From Enterococcus villorum (lineage in GTDB: Bacteria; Bacillota; Bacilli; Lactobacillales; Enterococcaceae): a stretch of DNA of 64,000 bases. The stretch lies in NCBI RefSeq assembly GCF_007990225.1, contig NZ_BJWF01000003.1:112762-176761 (forward strand). The letters run 5' to 3'. How positions within the stretch are numbered: position 1 is the first letter of the stretch; each line of letters starts with the position of its first letter. The notes beneath the pieces were generated by a model. That model made no database searches. It was not told the DNA's origin and worked only from the letters and a program-made list of their open reading frames with translations. Made by a program: the position numbers and the translations under genes. Below are positions 34,535-44,002 of the stretch, piece after piece.

Positions 34535-35608
34535 CTATTTTCGATACATCTTAAATTCTAAGAATAAATCATTATAAATTCCTAAATATTTTGAGCCTAA
34601 ATCTTCGTAGACTTCTAAATGTGAGATGGTCGCATCATCTGGATAAAATTGTTCATCTTCTGAGATTGCTTTTGGTAAGAGAGCCTTAGCTTTCTTGTTA
34701 GGTGTTGAATAACCAATGTATTCCGCATTTTGAGCAGCATTTTCTGGCTTCAGCATAAAATTAATGAAGTCATACGCTCCTTGCTTATTTTTTACGGTTT
34801 TAGGCATGACAATATTATCGAACCATAAATTCGATCCTTCTGACGGAATCACATAATGAAGATGTTCATTTTCAGACAACATATCCGCTGCTTCGCCAGA
34901 AAAAGTAACCGCTACAGAAGCTTCTTCATTGGTCATATACATCTTGATTTCATCGGTCACAATAGCTTTAACATTAGGAGTTAATTGATTCAACTTACTT
35001 GCGGCTGCATTTAGCTGACTCATCTCTTTACTATTCAAAGAATACCCCAGACTATTTAATGAAAGCCCCATTACTTCTCTCGCACCATCAATTAGCATTA
35101 AGCTGTCCTTTAATTTTGGGTTCCAAAGATCATTCCAATGTTGAATCTCTTCTTCACTAAATACTTTATCGTTATAAACAATCCCTAGCGTACCCCAAAA
35201 ATAAGGAATAGAGTAAATATTCTTTGGATCAAAGTCTAAATTCAAAAAACGTTCATCGATATTTGATAATCCTTTGATTTTTGTATGATCCAATGGTAGC
35301 ACCAGTTTTTCTTTCATCATTTTTTGAATCATATATTCACTAGGAATGGCAATATCGTAATTTGTCCCACCTTGTTGGATTTTTGTAAACATCGCTTCAT
35401 TAGAATCAAATGTTTCATAGTTCACTTTGTATCCATATTCTTTTTCAAATTTGGTAATCAAGCTAGGATCAATATAATCTCCCCAATTGTAAATCGTAAC
35501 GATCTTCGCACCACTCATCCCACTTGCTTTTTCTAATTGTCGTACGCCAAAAAATAAAACTAAGATGATCACAATAATGCCAACAAATAGTGATTGTAAT
35601 TTTTTCAT
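34535..35608 (-). CDS. potD: Spermidine/putrescine ABC transporter substrate-binding protein
   Basis: 357 aa. An N-terminal hydrophobic helix (LFVGIIVIILVLFF) is followed by the binding fold beginning IVTIYNWGDYIDPSLI, with DIAIPSEYM and IPYFWGTLGIVYN, all typical of PotD. There is no lipobox cysteine, so the protein is held by an uncleaved or signal-peptide anchor, as in streptococcal PotD. Its start overlaps potC by 4 nt. Confidence 0.94.
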   Translation of the reverse strand: MKKLQSLFVGIIVIILVLFFGVRQLEKASGMSGAKIVTIYNWGDYIDPSLITKFEKEYGYKVNYETFDSNEAMFTKIQQGGTNYDIAIPSEYMIQKMMKEKLVLPLDHTKIKGLSNIDERFLNLDFDPKNIYSIPYFWGTLGIVYNDKVFSEEEIQHWNDLWNPKLKDSLMLIDGAREVMGLSLNSLGYSLNSKEMSQLNAAASKLNQLTPNVKAIVTDEIKMYMTNEEASVAVTFSGEAADMLSENEHLHYVIPSEGSNLWFDNIVMPKTVKNKQGAYDFINFMLKPENAAQNAEYIGYSTPNKKAKALLPKAISEDEQFYPDDATISHLEVYEDLGSKYLGIYNDLFLEFKMYRK

Positions 35609-36435
35609 CGTAAACGTACCACCTCCTCACGTCCTCGGCGATTTTTTCTCATTTTTTTTGATCGATTTTCTTTGCTAATAAAATAATAACCGATAACTAA
35701 GACCATTGAGAACAGGAATACTAATGCACTTAATGCATTGATTTCTAAACTGATTCCTTGACGAGCACGTGAATAGATTTCCACAGATAAAGTCGTAAAT
35801 CCATTTCCCGTCACAAAGAAAGTCACAGCAAAATCATCCAATGAATAAGTAAATGCCATAAAATATCCTGCAATAATACCAGGAGATAAAAAAGGTAAGA
35901 TAATGTTTTTTATCACCTGAAAATGATTGGCTCCTAAATCTCTTGCTGCATCAACCATGGAATCATTCATTTCTTGTAACTTAGGTAAAACCATTAAGAC
36001 CACAATCGGAATACTAAAAGCAATATGAGAAAGTAATACACTTTGAAATCCTAAACCAAATCCTAAAAAGGTAAAGAAAATCAAAAAACTTGCACCGATG
36101 ATTACATCAGGAGAAACAAGCAAAATATTATTCATACTTAATAAGGTATTTCTTGCTTGTCGTTTTCTTGTATAGTAAATCCCCATTGCACCAAATGTTC
36201 CGATAATTGTGGCAATCAACGCAGATAAGAACGCCAGCATAAAGGTATTTAGCACAATAATGATCAAGCGTGTATCTTCAAATACCGCTTGATAATTTTC
36301 CCAAGTAAAACCAGTGAAGCTATTCATCGTACCACCGGCATTAAAAGAATAAAAAATCAAATAAAAAATCGGTAAATACAATAGTAAGAAAACAACAAAT
36401 AGGTAGAGATAAGACCACTTAAACCTTTTCTTCAT
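35605..36435 (-). CDS. potC: Spermidine/putrescine ABC transporter permease PotC
   Basis: 276 aa, six membrane helices with the EAA loop ARDLGANHFQVIKNIILPFLSPG. The start is the ATG at 36435 (MKKRFKWSYL), with GGGAGG upstream; it overlaps the potB stop by 4 nt. A longer frame upstream lies inside potB. Confidence 0.93.
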   Translation of the reverse strand: MKKRFKWSYLYLFVVFLLLYLPIFYLIFYSFNAGGTMNSFTGFTWENYQAVFEDTRLIIIVLNTFMLAFLSALIATIIGTFGAMGIYYTRKRQARNTLLSMNNILLVSPDVIIGASFLIFFTFLGFGLGFQSVLLSHIAFSIPIVVLMVLPKLQEMNDSMVDAARDLGANHFQVIKNIILPFLSPGIIAGYFMAFTYSLDDFAVTFFVTGNGFTTLSVEIYSRARQGISLEINALSALVFLFSMVLVIGYYFISKENRSKKMRKNRRGREEVVRLR

Positions 36436-37238
36436 ATGCGGCCTCCCTTCTTCTTCTCGCCAGTAAGTAGCATGACGAGAAACATGGCAATAATCAAAAT
36501 AACACCAATGGTCGATCCCATTCCCCAATTTTGAGTGACAAGAAAATGTTGTTCAATAGCCGTACCTAAAGTTATCACTCGATTCCCACCAATCAGACGA
36601 GTCAGCATGAAAAGCGAAAGTGAAGGAATAAAAACAGCTTGTATCCCACTTTTTACGCCATTTAGTGACAATGGAAATACTACACGACGGAAGGTTTCAA
36701 AATTATTGGCTCCTAAATCACGACTAGCACTGATCAAAGAAGGATTCATTTCTTCTAGTGCGTTGAAAATTGGCATGATCATAAAGGGGATTTCAATATA
36801 GGTAGCCACAAATAAAAAGCTAAAATCGGTAAATAAAATTTGTCTTGTTCCGATTCCTAGAAAATCGAAAAAATGATTGACACTCCCATGGATACTAAAG
36901 ATACCGATAAAGGCATAGGCTTTTAGCAATAAATTGACCCATGTAGGTAAAATGATCAACATTAACCATAGTTGTTTGTGTTTTAATTTGGTTAAAAAAT
37001 AAGCGGTTGGATAACTAATAATCAAGGTAAAAAATGTGATCAAAAATGCATACCAAACTGAATTTAGTGTCATCGATAGATACGTACCTGACATAAAAAA
37101 AGCGGAGTAATTACTTAACGTAAATTGTCCATTCATATCAAAAAATGATTGATAAATAATCATCAAAACTGGGGCAATAACAAACAACCCAAGCCATAAA
37201 ACATAAGGAACAGAATAGATTCTACGCATTGTTTTCAT
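36432..37238 (-). CDS. potB: Spermidine/putrescine ABC transporter permease PotB
   Basis: 268 aa, six membrane helices, EAA loop SRDLGANNFETFRRVVFPLSLNG. It pairs with PotC to form the channel. GGGGGA precedes the ATG. It follows potA after 13 nt. Confidence 0.93.
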   Translation of the reverse strand: MKTMRRIYSVPYVLWLGLFVIAPVLMIIYQSFFDMNGQFTLSNYSAFFMSGTYLSMTLNSVWYAFLITFFTLIISYPTAYFLTKLKHKQLWLMLIILPTWVNLLLKAYAFIGIFSIHGSVNHFFDFLGIGTRQILFTDFSFLFVATYIEIPFMIMPIFNALEEMNPSLISASRDLGANNFETFRRVVFPLSLNGVKSGIQAVFIPSLSLFMLTRLIGGNRVITLGTAIEQHFLVTQNWGMGSTIGVILIIAMFLVMLLTGEKKKGGRI

Positions 37239-37251
37239 CTATATCTTCCCC

Positions 37252-38337
37252 CTATTCTTCATAGCTATCAAGTCGAGCATCAAACTCTTCTTCTGTTTCA
37301 TTGAATCGCATGACATGAATATCTTCTGGATCAAAAGATAAACCAACTTTGCTACCTTCTTTTGCTTTTTTCGTTGAATGGACAGTCCATTCATTTTGCT
37401 GTTCATCATAACACACAATCTCATAGTGAACACCTCGAAAAAGTTGCGTATCAACTGTTACCACTAGTTTTCCTTTGTCAGGTGTCGTAATGGTGAGGTC
37501 TTCTGGACGCAATACCACTTCCACGGGTTCATTTGGACGCATACCGCCATCCACACATTCGAATTTTTTTCCAACAAACTCCACTAAATTATCTTCAATC
37601 ATTACGCCATTGACAATGTTACTTTCGCCAACAAAATCTGCCACAAAATGATTAATCGGCTCGTCATAAATATCAACAGGTGTGCCACTTTGAATAATTT
37701 TCCCTTTATTCATCACGAAAATTTCATCACTCATCGCTAATGCTTCTTCTTGGTCATGCGTAACAAAAATAAAGGTGATCCCCAGACGTTGTTGTAACTC
37801 TCTTAGTTCATATTGCATATCTGTACGTAACTTTAAATCAAGTGCAGATAAGGGTTCATCTAACAATAATACTTTCGGTTCATTGACGATCGCTCGAGCG
37901 ATTGCGACACGTTGTCGTTGCCCTCCAGACATTTCGCTAATTTCCCGGTTTTCATATCCAGGTAATTGAACCATACGTAGTGCGTCTTTTACCTTCTTTT
38001 CAATATCTCTTTTATTCATTTTTTTAATTTTCAAACCAAACGCAACGTTGTCAAACACATTCATGTGAGGAAATAACGCATAATCTTGAAAAACCGTATT
38101 AACTTGTCGTTTATTCGCCGGTACATCATTTAAACGTTTTCCTTCAAAATACATTTCCCCTTCAGTTGCTTCTGTGAAACCTGCAATGATTCTTAATATT
38201 GTTGTTTTTCCACAACCAGAAGGACCTAATAATGTATAGAACTTCCCTTGTTCGAGCTCAAAACTCACTTTTTTTAAAATCGTTTCATCATCATAGCGTT
38301 TGACTACCTGATCAAATGAAATAATTGGTTTCCCCAC
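37252..38337 (-). CDS. potA: Spermidine/putrescine ABC transporter ATPase PotA
   Basis: 361 aa. Walker [14 protein letters not shown]-loop [12 protein letters not shown], signature [15 protein letters not shown], Walker [13 protein letters not shown] and H-loop [10 protein letters not shown] are intact. The C-terminal TOBE/regulatory domain (about 240-361) includes [11 protein letters not shown]. It powers polyamine import by PotBCD. Confidence 0.95.
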   Translation of the reverse strand: MGKPIISFDQVVKRYDDETILKKVSFELEQGKFYTLLGPSGCGKTTILRIIAGFTEATEGEMYFEGKRLNDVPANKRQVNTVFQDYALFPHMNVFDNVAFGLKIKKMNKRDIEKKVKDALRMVQLPGYENREISEMSGGQRQRVAIARAIVNEPKVLLLDEPLSALDLKLRTDMQYELRELQQRLGITFIFVTHDQEEALAMSDEIFVMNKGKIIQSGTPVDIYDEPINHFVADFVGESNIVNGVMIEDNLVEFVGKKFECVDGGMRPNEPVEVVLRPEDLTITTPDKGKLVVTVDTQLFRGVHYEIVCYDEQQNEWTVHSTKKAKEGSKVGLSFDPEDIHVMRFNETEEEFDARLDSYEE

Positions 38338-38353
38338 TTTTTACCCCCCTAAA

Positions 38354-38896
38354 TTATAAGTACGAATCTGTAGCTACAATCAAAGCTTTCGTACGATTTG
38401 ACTGATGATTTTTCAATTGATGATGCGTTGTCGCTTGGTAATAGATCGATTGTCCAGCTTTTGCCACATATCGTTCTTCTCCTAAGCATAACTCTACTTC
38501 GCCTTCTAACACAAAAATAAACGTTTCAGATAGCGAAGGTTCAAATAATTTGTACTCTCCTGCTTCATGAAAGGTGAGCAAAACAGGTTCCATCTCTTTT
38601 TCATTTGAATCAGGTACAAGCCACTCTAATTGATAGCCATTTTCTTCATCTAAGTAAATTGTATGGTCTTCCTTCGAATAAACCACCTGTAAATTGACCG
38701 TATCTTGGTGAAAAAATTCTTCTGGTGAAACACCTAATACTTCTAAGATAGAAAAAAATGTTTCCATAGAAGGTGAGCTTAAATCGCGTTCTAATTGAGA
38801 AATATAGCCCTTAGACAAATCTGTCCGTTCCCCTAATTCTTCTTGTGTTAAATTTTTTTGGATACGTAAATTCCTTAACTTTTCTCCTATTTCCAT
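38354..38896 (-). CDS. XRE-cupin regulator of the pot operon
   Basis: 180 aa. An N-terminal helix-turn-helix (about 5-60: IGEKLRNLRIQKNLTQEELG, TDLSKGYISQLERDLSSPS) is followed by a cupin sensor domain (about 105-180: FHEAGEYKLFEPSLSETFIFVLEG). This is the PuuR-like architecture often linked to polyamine genes. It is the first gene of the unit, 16 nt before potA, and likely autoregulates it through the palindrome just upstream. Confidence 0.9.
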   Translation of the reverse strand: MEIGEKLRNLRIQKNLTQEELGERTDLSKGYISQLERDLSSPSMETFFSILEVLGVSPEEFFHQDTVNLQVVYSKEDHTIYLDEENGYQLEWLVPDSNEKEMEPVLLTFHEAGEYKLFEPSLSETFIFVLEGEVELCLGEERYVAKAGQSIYYQATTHHQLKNHQSNRTKALIVATDSYL

Positions 38897-38925
38897 CCCA
38901 TTCCTCCTCCCAAAAGTTTTCTATT

Positions 38926-38984
38926 AGTAAACACAAAGTTTACTTTCACTCGTACTAGTATACAAATTTTATTGAAAAAGACAA
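38926..38984 (-). promoter_or_regulatory. pot operon promoter and candidate operator
   Basis: On the minus strand TTGTCT (38979-38984) and TATACT (38957-38962) are 16 bp apart. Just downstream lies the perfect inverted repeat AGTAAACacaaaGTTTACT (38926-38944), placed where a bound repressor would block transcription. The XRE-cupin protein is the obvious candidate to bind it. Confidence 0.6.
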
Positions 38985-39136
38985 CCCTTTTTTCTTCATT
39001 TTTATCGAAAAAATTCTTTTTATTTTTGTTACCTAAGTTTCTCTATTTTTTCATAATAAAACAGGAAAGAATAACGCTAAATTTCACAACTTTATGGTAT
39101 GATATAAGAAAATTTTGAAAGGAGCCTTATCCTTAC

Positions 39137-40126
39137 ATGAATACATTTAAAGCGTTTCAAGTAAATAACACCCCAGCTTTTCATACAGCACTTGTGGAGC
39201 AAAAAAAACCGACTTTATCCGCAAATGAAGTCTTAATCAAAATTGCCTATTCCGACGTCAACTACAAAGATGCCTTAGCTAGTAGTGAATCTGGTGGCGT
39301 GATTCGATCTTACCCAATGACTCCTGGGATTGATTTATCCGGTGTTGTCATTGAAAGTCTCGACAGCCGTTTCAAATCTGGTGATTCTGTCATAGTAACT
39401 GGTTATGGGTTAGGCGTGACCTCTCCAGGCGGATATAGTCAATACCAAAAAGTTCCTGGAGATTGGTTAGTACCGTTACCAAAAAATATGACTCTTCGTC
39501 AAGCAATGGTTTTCGGAACAGCAGGATTTACAGCTCTTTTATGTGTCAATGCCCTGATTCAAACAGGCATGAAAATAACAGATAAAGTCGTAGTTACCGG
39601 GGCTTCCGGAGGAGTGGGGAGCGTTGTTGTCGCTATCTTGCGTAAACTTGGGTTTACTTCAATTACTGCCCTTTCTCGAAAGAAAGAATCGGTGGCATGG
39701 CTAAAAAATTTGGGAGCTAATGAAGTTCTTGCCCCACATGAATTTTTCCCAGAAAAAACAAAACCTCTAGGCAAGCAACAAATTGATTATGCTATCGATA
39801 CAGTTGGCGGAGAACAATTAACTCAATTACTTCCTTTACTTGCTTATGATGGAGCTGCTGCACTTTGTGGTAATGCTGGCGGTATGCAATTAATGACTAC
39901 CGTTTTGCCATTTATCTTACGTAACATTCAATTAATTGGTATTGATTCAGTCAATGTCCCTCATGAAAAACGTGCGTCTATTTGGCAACAATTAGCTGAC
40001 CTTGCTATTGCAGATGAACTTTTAATCAACGAAATCAATTTTGATCAATTGCCAGAAGTGATTCAACAATTATTAGCGGGCAAACATCAAGGCAGAACTT
40101 TAGTAAATGTGGGTGAATGGCAATGA
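39137..40126 (+). CDS. YhdH/YhfP family zinc-free quinone oxidoreductase (acryloyl-CoA reductase-like)
   Basis: 329 aa medium-chain dehydrogenase/reductase without the zinc ligands. NADPH-binding motif VTGASGGVGSVVVAI (about 152-166), and the N-terminal NYKDALASSESGGV and MTPGIDLSGVV typical of YhdH/AcuI. The physiological substrate is uncertain. AAAGGAG lies upstream. Its stop overlaps the coaB start by 4 nt, so it is co-transcribed with CoA genes. Confidence 0.9.
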   Translation: MNTFKAFQVNNTPAFHTALVEQKKPTLSANEVLIKIAYSDVNYKDALASSESGGVIRSYPMTPGIDLSGVVIESLDSRFKSGDSVIVTGYGLGVTSPGGYSQYQKVPGDWLVPLPKNMTLRQAMVFGTAGFTALLCVNALIQTGMKITDKVVVTGASGGVGSVVVAILRKLGFTSITALSRKKESVAWLKNLGANEVLAPHEFFPEKTKPLGKQQIDYAIDTVGGEQLTQLLPLLAYDGAAALCGNAGGMQLMTTVLPFILRNIQLIGIDSVNVPHEKRASIWQQLADLAIADELLINEINFDQLPEVIQQLLAGKHQGRTLVNVGEWQ

Positions 40127-40866
40127 ATATTTTAATTACTGCAGGTGGGACAAGTGAAAAAATCGATCAAGTTCGTTCAATTACCAATCATTCTACTGGA
40201 CGTTTAGGAAAAAATATTGCAGAGGCTTTATGTAAATACCCATCAATGACAATTGATTATGTGACAACGCCTACCGCTGTCACACCAGAATCAAGAGAAA
40301 ATATCCACTTTCATTTTATCGAATCCACACAAGATTTATTTGACACATTAAAACATTTAACCACAGAAAAAAACTACGATGGCATTATTCATAGCATGGC
40401 AGTCAGTGATTTTACCCCTGCTTTCAGCCTTTCTGAAGAGCAATTAGAAAAAAGTATTATGCAAACACCCTTAACAGCGACACTGCTTCCTCAATGGTTA
40501 GAGCAAAATAGCGAATATCCGATGAACGATGAAAAAATTTCTTCTGATACGCAACACTTACTAATTGCCTTGAAAAAAACACCAAAAATCATTAGTTTTT
40601 TGAGAAAATGGCAACCAAAAGCGAAAATTATCGGATTTAAATTATTAGTTGATGTTCCTAAAGCACATCTCATAGAAGTAGCCAAAAAAAGCTTGCAAAA
40701 AAATCAAGTAGATTATATCTTCGCCAATGATCTTACTCAAATTAAAGGAGAACGGCATCACGGCTATTTATTAGCAGAAGACGGCACCATTAAGGAAGCC
40801 AAAACGAAGAAAGAAATTGCTAAATTATTGACATCAGTTATAATAGAACCATCTTTCTTTGACTGA
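40123..40866 (+). CDS. coaB: Phosphopantothenate--cysteine ligase
   Basis: 247 aa, a stand-alone CoaB that joins 4'-phosphopantothenate to cysteine. Motifs ITAGGTSEKIDQVRSITNHSTGRLG at the N-terminus (nucleotide binding) and DYIFANDLTQI near the end match. The start is the ATG at 40123, whose ATGA overlaps the previous stop; GGGTG lies just upstream. Streptococci and enterococci carry coaB and coaC as separate genes, as here. Confidence 0.93.
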   Translation: MNILITAGGTSEKIDQVRSITNHSTGRLGKNIAEALCKYPSMTIDYVTTPTAVTPESRENIHFHFIESTQDLFDTLKHLTTEKNYDGIIHSMAVSDFTPAFSLSEEQLEKSIMQTPLTATLLPQWLEQNSEYPMNDEKISSDTQHLLIALKKTPKIISFLRKWQPKAKIIGFKLLVDVPKAHLIEVAKKSLQKNQVDYIFANDLTQIKGERHHGYLLAEDGTIKEAKTKKEIAKLLTSVIIEPSFFD

Positions 40867-40917
40867 TCAAAACATTGTGATAAACTCATTTAACAATCCT
40901 TGAAAGGGGTAAGAAAA

Positions 40918-41469
40918 ATGAAAAAAATTTTACTGGGTGTTACTGGTAGCATCTCTGCTTACAAAAGTGCAGATCTGACCAATCAACTCGTAAAACTTGG
41001 CTATCAAGTGGATGTGATCATGACAGAAAGTAGTACTCACTTTATTACACCACTTACTTTACAATCATTGTCAAAACGTGCTGTCCATACAGATGTTATG
41101 CAAGAAAAAGATCCTGCAGTGATTAACCATATTGAATTGGCCAAACAAGCAGATTTGTTTTTGATTGCACCTGCTACAGCAAACATCATTGGGAAATTAG
41201 CTAATGGACTTGCAGATGACCTACTTTCAACTGTAGCAATGGCACTAAAAAAAGAAATACCAAAATTAATTGCACCCGCAATGAATACCAATATGTACCA
41301 ACATCCGATCAATCAAAAAAATTTAGAAACGTTAAAATCAATTGGTTATCATGAAGTTGAACCAAGAGAATCTTTACTAGCTTGTGGTGATTTTGGTAAA
41401 GGTGCTTTAGCTGACATCCAAATCATCATTGATCAAGCTGTGCAATTAATGAACGAAAGAAAGGCTTAG
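40918..41469 (+). CDS. coaC: Phosphopantothenoylcysteine decarboxylase
   Basis: 183 aa flavoprotein of the HFCD family that makes 4'-phosphopantetheine. GVTGSISAYKSADL (FMN), the histidine in VINHIELAKQADL, and PAMNTNMYQHP are present, with ACGDFGKGALAD near the end. The start is the ATG at 40918, with AAAGGGG upstream. Confidence 0.94.
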   Translation: MKKILLGVTGSISAYKSADLTNQLVKLGYQVDVIMTESSTHFITPLTLQSLSKRAVHTDVMQEKDPAVINHIELAKQADLFLIAPATANIIGKLANGLADDLLSTVAMALKKEIPKLIAPAMNTNMYQHPINQKNLETLKSIGYHEVEPRESLLACGDFGKGALADIQIIIDQAVQLMNERKA

Positions 41470-41478
41470 TACGTTATT

Positions 41479-42111
41479 ATGAAAAACACAAGAACTTTTG
41501 CTTTGACTGCGATGTTTTTAGCTATCCTTATTTTATTAGCAGTCACACCTCTTGGATTTATTCCAATTGGACCAATCAATGCTACAACCATGCATATACC
41601 AGTAATCATCGCTTCCATCGTTTTGGGTCCACGATTAGGTGCTTTTTTAGGGGGAACTTTCGGCTTAATTAGTATGATTAGAAGTACGATTGTTCAAACA
41701 CCTTTATCCTTTGTTTTCTCCCCTTTCATCCCAGTCATTGGCACTGAACATGGAAGCTTAAAAGCCATATTGATTGCTTTTATCCCACGTATTATGATTG
41801 GGATTGTTCCTTATTTTGTCTATAAAGGAATACTAAAATTAAGTAAAAATAAATTCTATTCTCTCTCTTTATTTCTAGCAGGCTTAGCTGGTTCTTTCGT
41901 GAACACAGTTCTTGTGATGAATATGATTTATTTCTTATTTCAACATGATTATGCTCAAGTGGTTGGAAAAAGTATCCATGCTGTCTACTCTGCTATTTTA
42001 ACTGTTATTTTCACAAGCGGTATTCCAGAAGGGATCGTAGCAGGGATTGCGACTGCCGCAGTTTGCAATGTGTTGCTTCGCCTTATGCATGCCACTCCCC
42101 AACCCAAATAA
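41479..42111 (+). CDS. panT: ECF transporter S component for pantothenate
   Basis: 210 aa, about six membrane helices, with the GPINATTMHIPVIIASIVLGPRLG region typical of PanT. S components bind a vitamin and share the ECF energising module, which is not in the window. Directly following coaB-coaC, it closes the path from pantothenate uptake to CoA. Confidence 0.85.
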   Translation: MKNTRTFALTAMFLAILILLAVTPLGFIPIGPINATTMHIPVIIASIVLGPRLGAFLGGTFGLISMIRSTIVQTPLSFVFSPFIPVIGTEHGSLKAILIAFIPRIMIGIVPYFVYKGILKLSKNKFYSLSLFLAGLAGSFVNTVLVMNMIYFLFQHDYAQVVGKSIHAVYSAILTVIFTSGIPEGIVAGIATAAVCNVLLRLMHATPQPK

Positions 42112-42150
42112 TTATTTGATCTAAAGAAAAAAGACAACGTAAGTAAACAT

Positions 42151-42214
42151 AGAGGTTGTGAACAGTATTGCTTCTTAATTCTTGAAGCAGACCATACTGT
42201 TCACAACCTCTTTT
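42151..42214 (+). terminator. Terminator of the coaBC-panT operon
   Basis: AGAGGTTGTGAACAGTAT pairs with ATACTGTTCACAACCTCT, extended by GCTTC / GAAGC, and is followed by TTTTGCC. The long stem begins with GAGGTTGTGAA, also seen at 34343-34353 beside the hairpin near potD. Confidence 0.8.
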
Positions 42215-42278
42215 GCCTCGTATTTTTTTCGTTTAGTGTTATGATTGTTAGTGAATACTGTAAGAAAGGAAGATTAAA

Positions 42279-42929
42279 ATGAATATTTTTGTTGTAGGAG
42301 CAAATGGTCAAATTGGAAGACACTTAGTTAAAGACTTATCAGCAACAAACCATCAAATAGTAGCCGGAGTACGAGATGTAGCGACACAGTCACTTGTAAA
42401 AAGCGAAAATGTGACTTATGTCTCGTTCGATCTTACTTGGACAGCTGAAGAAATGGCACACGTCTTCAAAGGTAATGAACTTATCATCTTTACCGCTGGT
42501 TCACAAGGAAAAAATCTATTACAAATCGATTTAGATGGTGCAATCAAAACCATGATTGCTGCTGAAATGGCTAACGTACACCGCTATTTTATGATCAGTG
42601 CAGTTTTTGCAGATGATCGCAGTAAATGGCCAGATACGATGATCGATTACTATATTACTAAACATTACGCAGATGAATGGCTAAAACATCAAACTTCTTT
42701 GGATTATGTAATCCTTCAACCCGTCTCATTGACAAATGATGAAGAAATAACACCTGTCCAATTAGTAAAACCGTTGGATAAAGCAGCTGAAACAGTTTCA
42801 CGTAAAACTGTAGCGTCTGTCTTAACAGCCTTAGTCGACCAACCAAGTATATCTAAAATAACTCTCGTTCTATCTGAAGGAAACCAAGATCTTACAACTG
42901 CATTTCACCAAGTATTGGAGGAGGAATAA
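42279..42929 (+). CDS. NAD(P)-binding atypical short-chain dehydrogenase
   Basis: 216 aa, Rossmann fold with NIFVVGANGQIGRHLV at the N-terminus and YYITKHYADEWLKHQ in the YxxxK region, as in YwnB/YhfK-type proteins. Its role is unknown. It is followed directly by a quinone oxidoreductase, so the two may act on the same redox substrate. Confidence 0.85.
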   Translation: MNIFVVGANGQIGRHLVKDLSATNHQIVAGVRDVATQSLVKSENVTYVSFDLTWTAEEMAHVFKGNELIIFTAGSQGKNLLQIDLDGAIKTMIAAEMANVHRYFMISAVFADDRSKWPDTMIDYYITKHYADEWLKHQTSLDYVILQPVSLTNDEEITPVQLVKPLDKAAETVSRKTVASVLTALVDQPSISKITLVLSEGNQDLTTAFHQVLEEE

Positions 42930-42932
42930 TTG

Positions 42933-43916
42933 ATGCGTGCCATTACATTTAAACACCCTGGGTCTGCTGAAGTCTTACAAGAAATCAATGCAGAAAAACC
43001 AACACCTGATAAAGGGCAACTGCTTATAAAAGTCCATACTGCCGCAATTAATCGCACCGATATCATGCGCAGAGAATCGACCACCCAACAGCCCCCTTTT
43101 CCAATTTTAGGCGTAGAAGTAGCCGGAGAAGTGGTCGAAAATTTAAGCGATGATCCCAACTTTACGCCAGGAACAAGAGTTTGTGGTTTAGTCAATTTAG
43201 GTGGCTATGCCGAATATGCTGTCATGCCGGCTGATCGTGCGATTTTACTGCCAGATTCCTTAGATTACGTGAATGCTGCTGGTATTTCAGAAGTTTTTCT
43301 AACTGCTTATCAGACACTTTATTGGCTGGGAAAATTGCAAGAAGGAGAAACAGTTTTAATTCACGCGGGTGCTAGCGGTGTAGGAACAGCAGCTATTCAA
43401 TTAGCCAAACAACTTTCAAAAGCAAAAGTAATCGTCACGGCAGGCTCAGAAGAAAAATTGGCCTTTTGTAAATCACTGGGTGCGGATGAACAGATCAATT
43501 ATAAAACGCACAATTTTCAAACAGAAGTGAAAAAAATAACAAAAGGTAAGGGAGTAGATGTGATTCTAGATTTCATCGGCGCTTCTTACTGGACAAAAAA
43601 TTTAGCCTCTATCGCTGTTGACGGTCGTTGGGTACTAATTGGTATGTTGGGCGGTACCATTGTTCCTGAAGTAAATTTAGGCACATTGATTACAAAACGA
43701 GTTCAATTAATTGGTACGCTACTCACTCCCAGAAGTGACCACTACAAAGCAAAACTAACACAGGAATTTATGCAAAATGTAGGAGCTTATCTTGCAGATG
43801 AACGAATAAAACCAATTATTGATCGGACATTTACGTTAGATGAAGTAAAAGAAGCCCATGAATACATGGAAGCAAATAAAAATATTGGAAAAATTATTTT
43901 AACTATTCCTTCTTAA
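42933..43916 (+). CDS. NAD(P)H-dependent quinone oxidoreductase (zinc-free MDR)
   Basis: 327 aa, PIG3/QorA-like. NADPH motif IHAGASGVGTAAIQLAK (about 147-163), N-terminal NRTDIMRRE, and IGTLLTPRS. The start is the ATG at 42933, with GGAGGA 8 nt upstream; a TTG at 42930 overlaps the previous stop. It is transcribed with the SDR gene. Confidence 0.92.
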   Translation: MRAITFKHPGSAEVLQEINAEKPTPDKGQLLIKVHTAAINRTDIMRRESTTQQPPFPILGVEVAGEVVENLSDDPNFTPGTRVCGLVNLGGYAEYAVMPADRAILLPDSLDYVNAAGISEVFLTAYQTLYWLGKLQEGETVLIHAGASGVGTAAIQLAKQLSKAKVIVTAGSEEKLAFCKSLGADEQINYKTHNFQTEVKKITKGKGVDVILDFIGASYWTKNLASIAVDGRWVLIGMLGGTIVPEVNLGTLITKRVQLIGTLLTPRSDHYKAKLTQEFMQNVGAYLADERIKPIIDRTFTLDEVKEAHEYMEANKNIGKIILTIPS

Positions 43917-43953
43917 CCTTAATCCAATCACTTTTCAAAAAAACTGGAGTAAT

Positions 43954-44002
43954 AAAAAAGTTTGAAGAGCCGCCTTTTTGAGCAGCTTCTTCAAACTTTT
44001 TT
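43954..44002. terminator. Bidirectional terminator between convergent genes
   Basis: AAAAAAGTTTGAAGA / TCTTCAAACTTTTTT closes a loop of about 19 nt, with poly-A and poly-T flanks. It serves the quinone oxidoreductase (+) and the methyltransferase-like gene (-), whose stop overlaps its edge. Confidence 0.85.
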
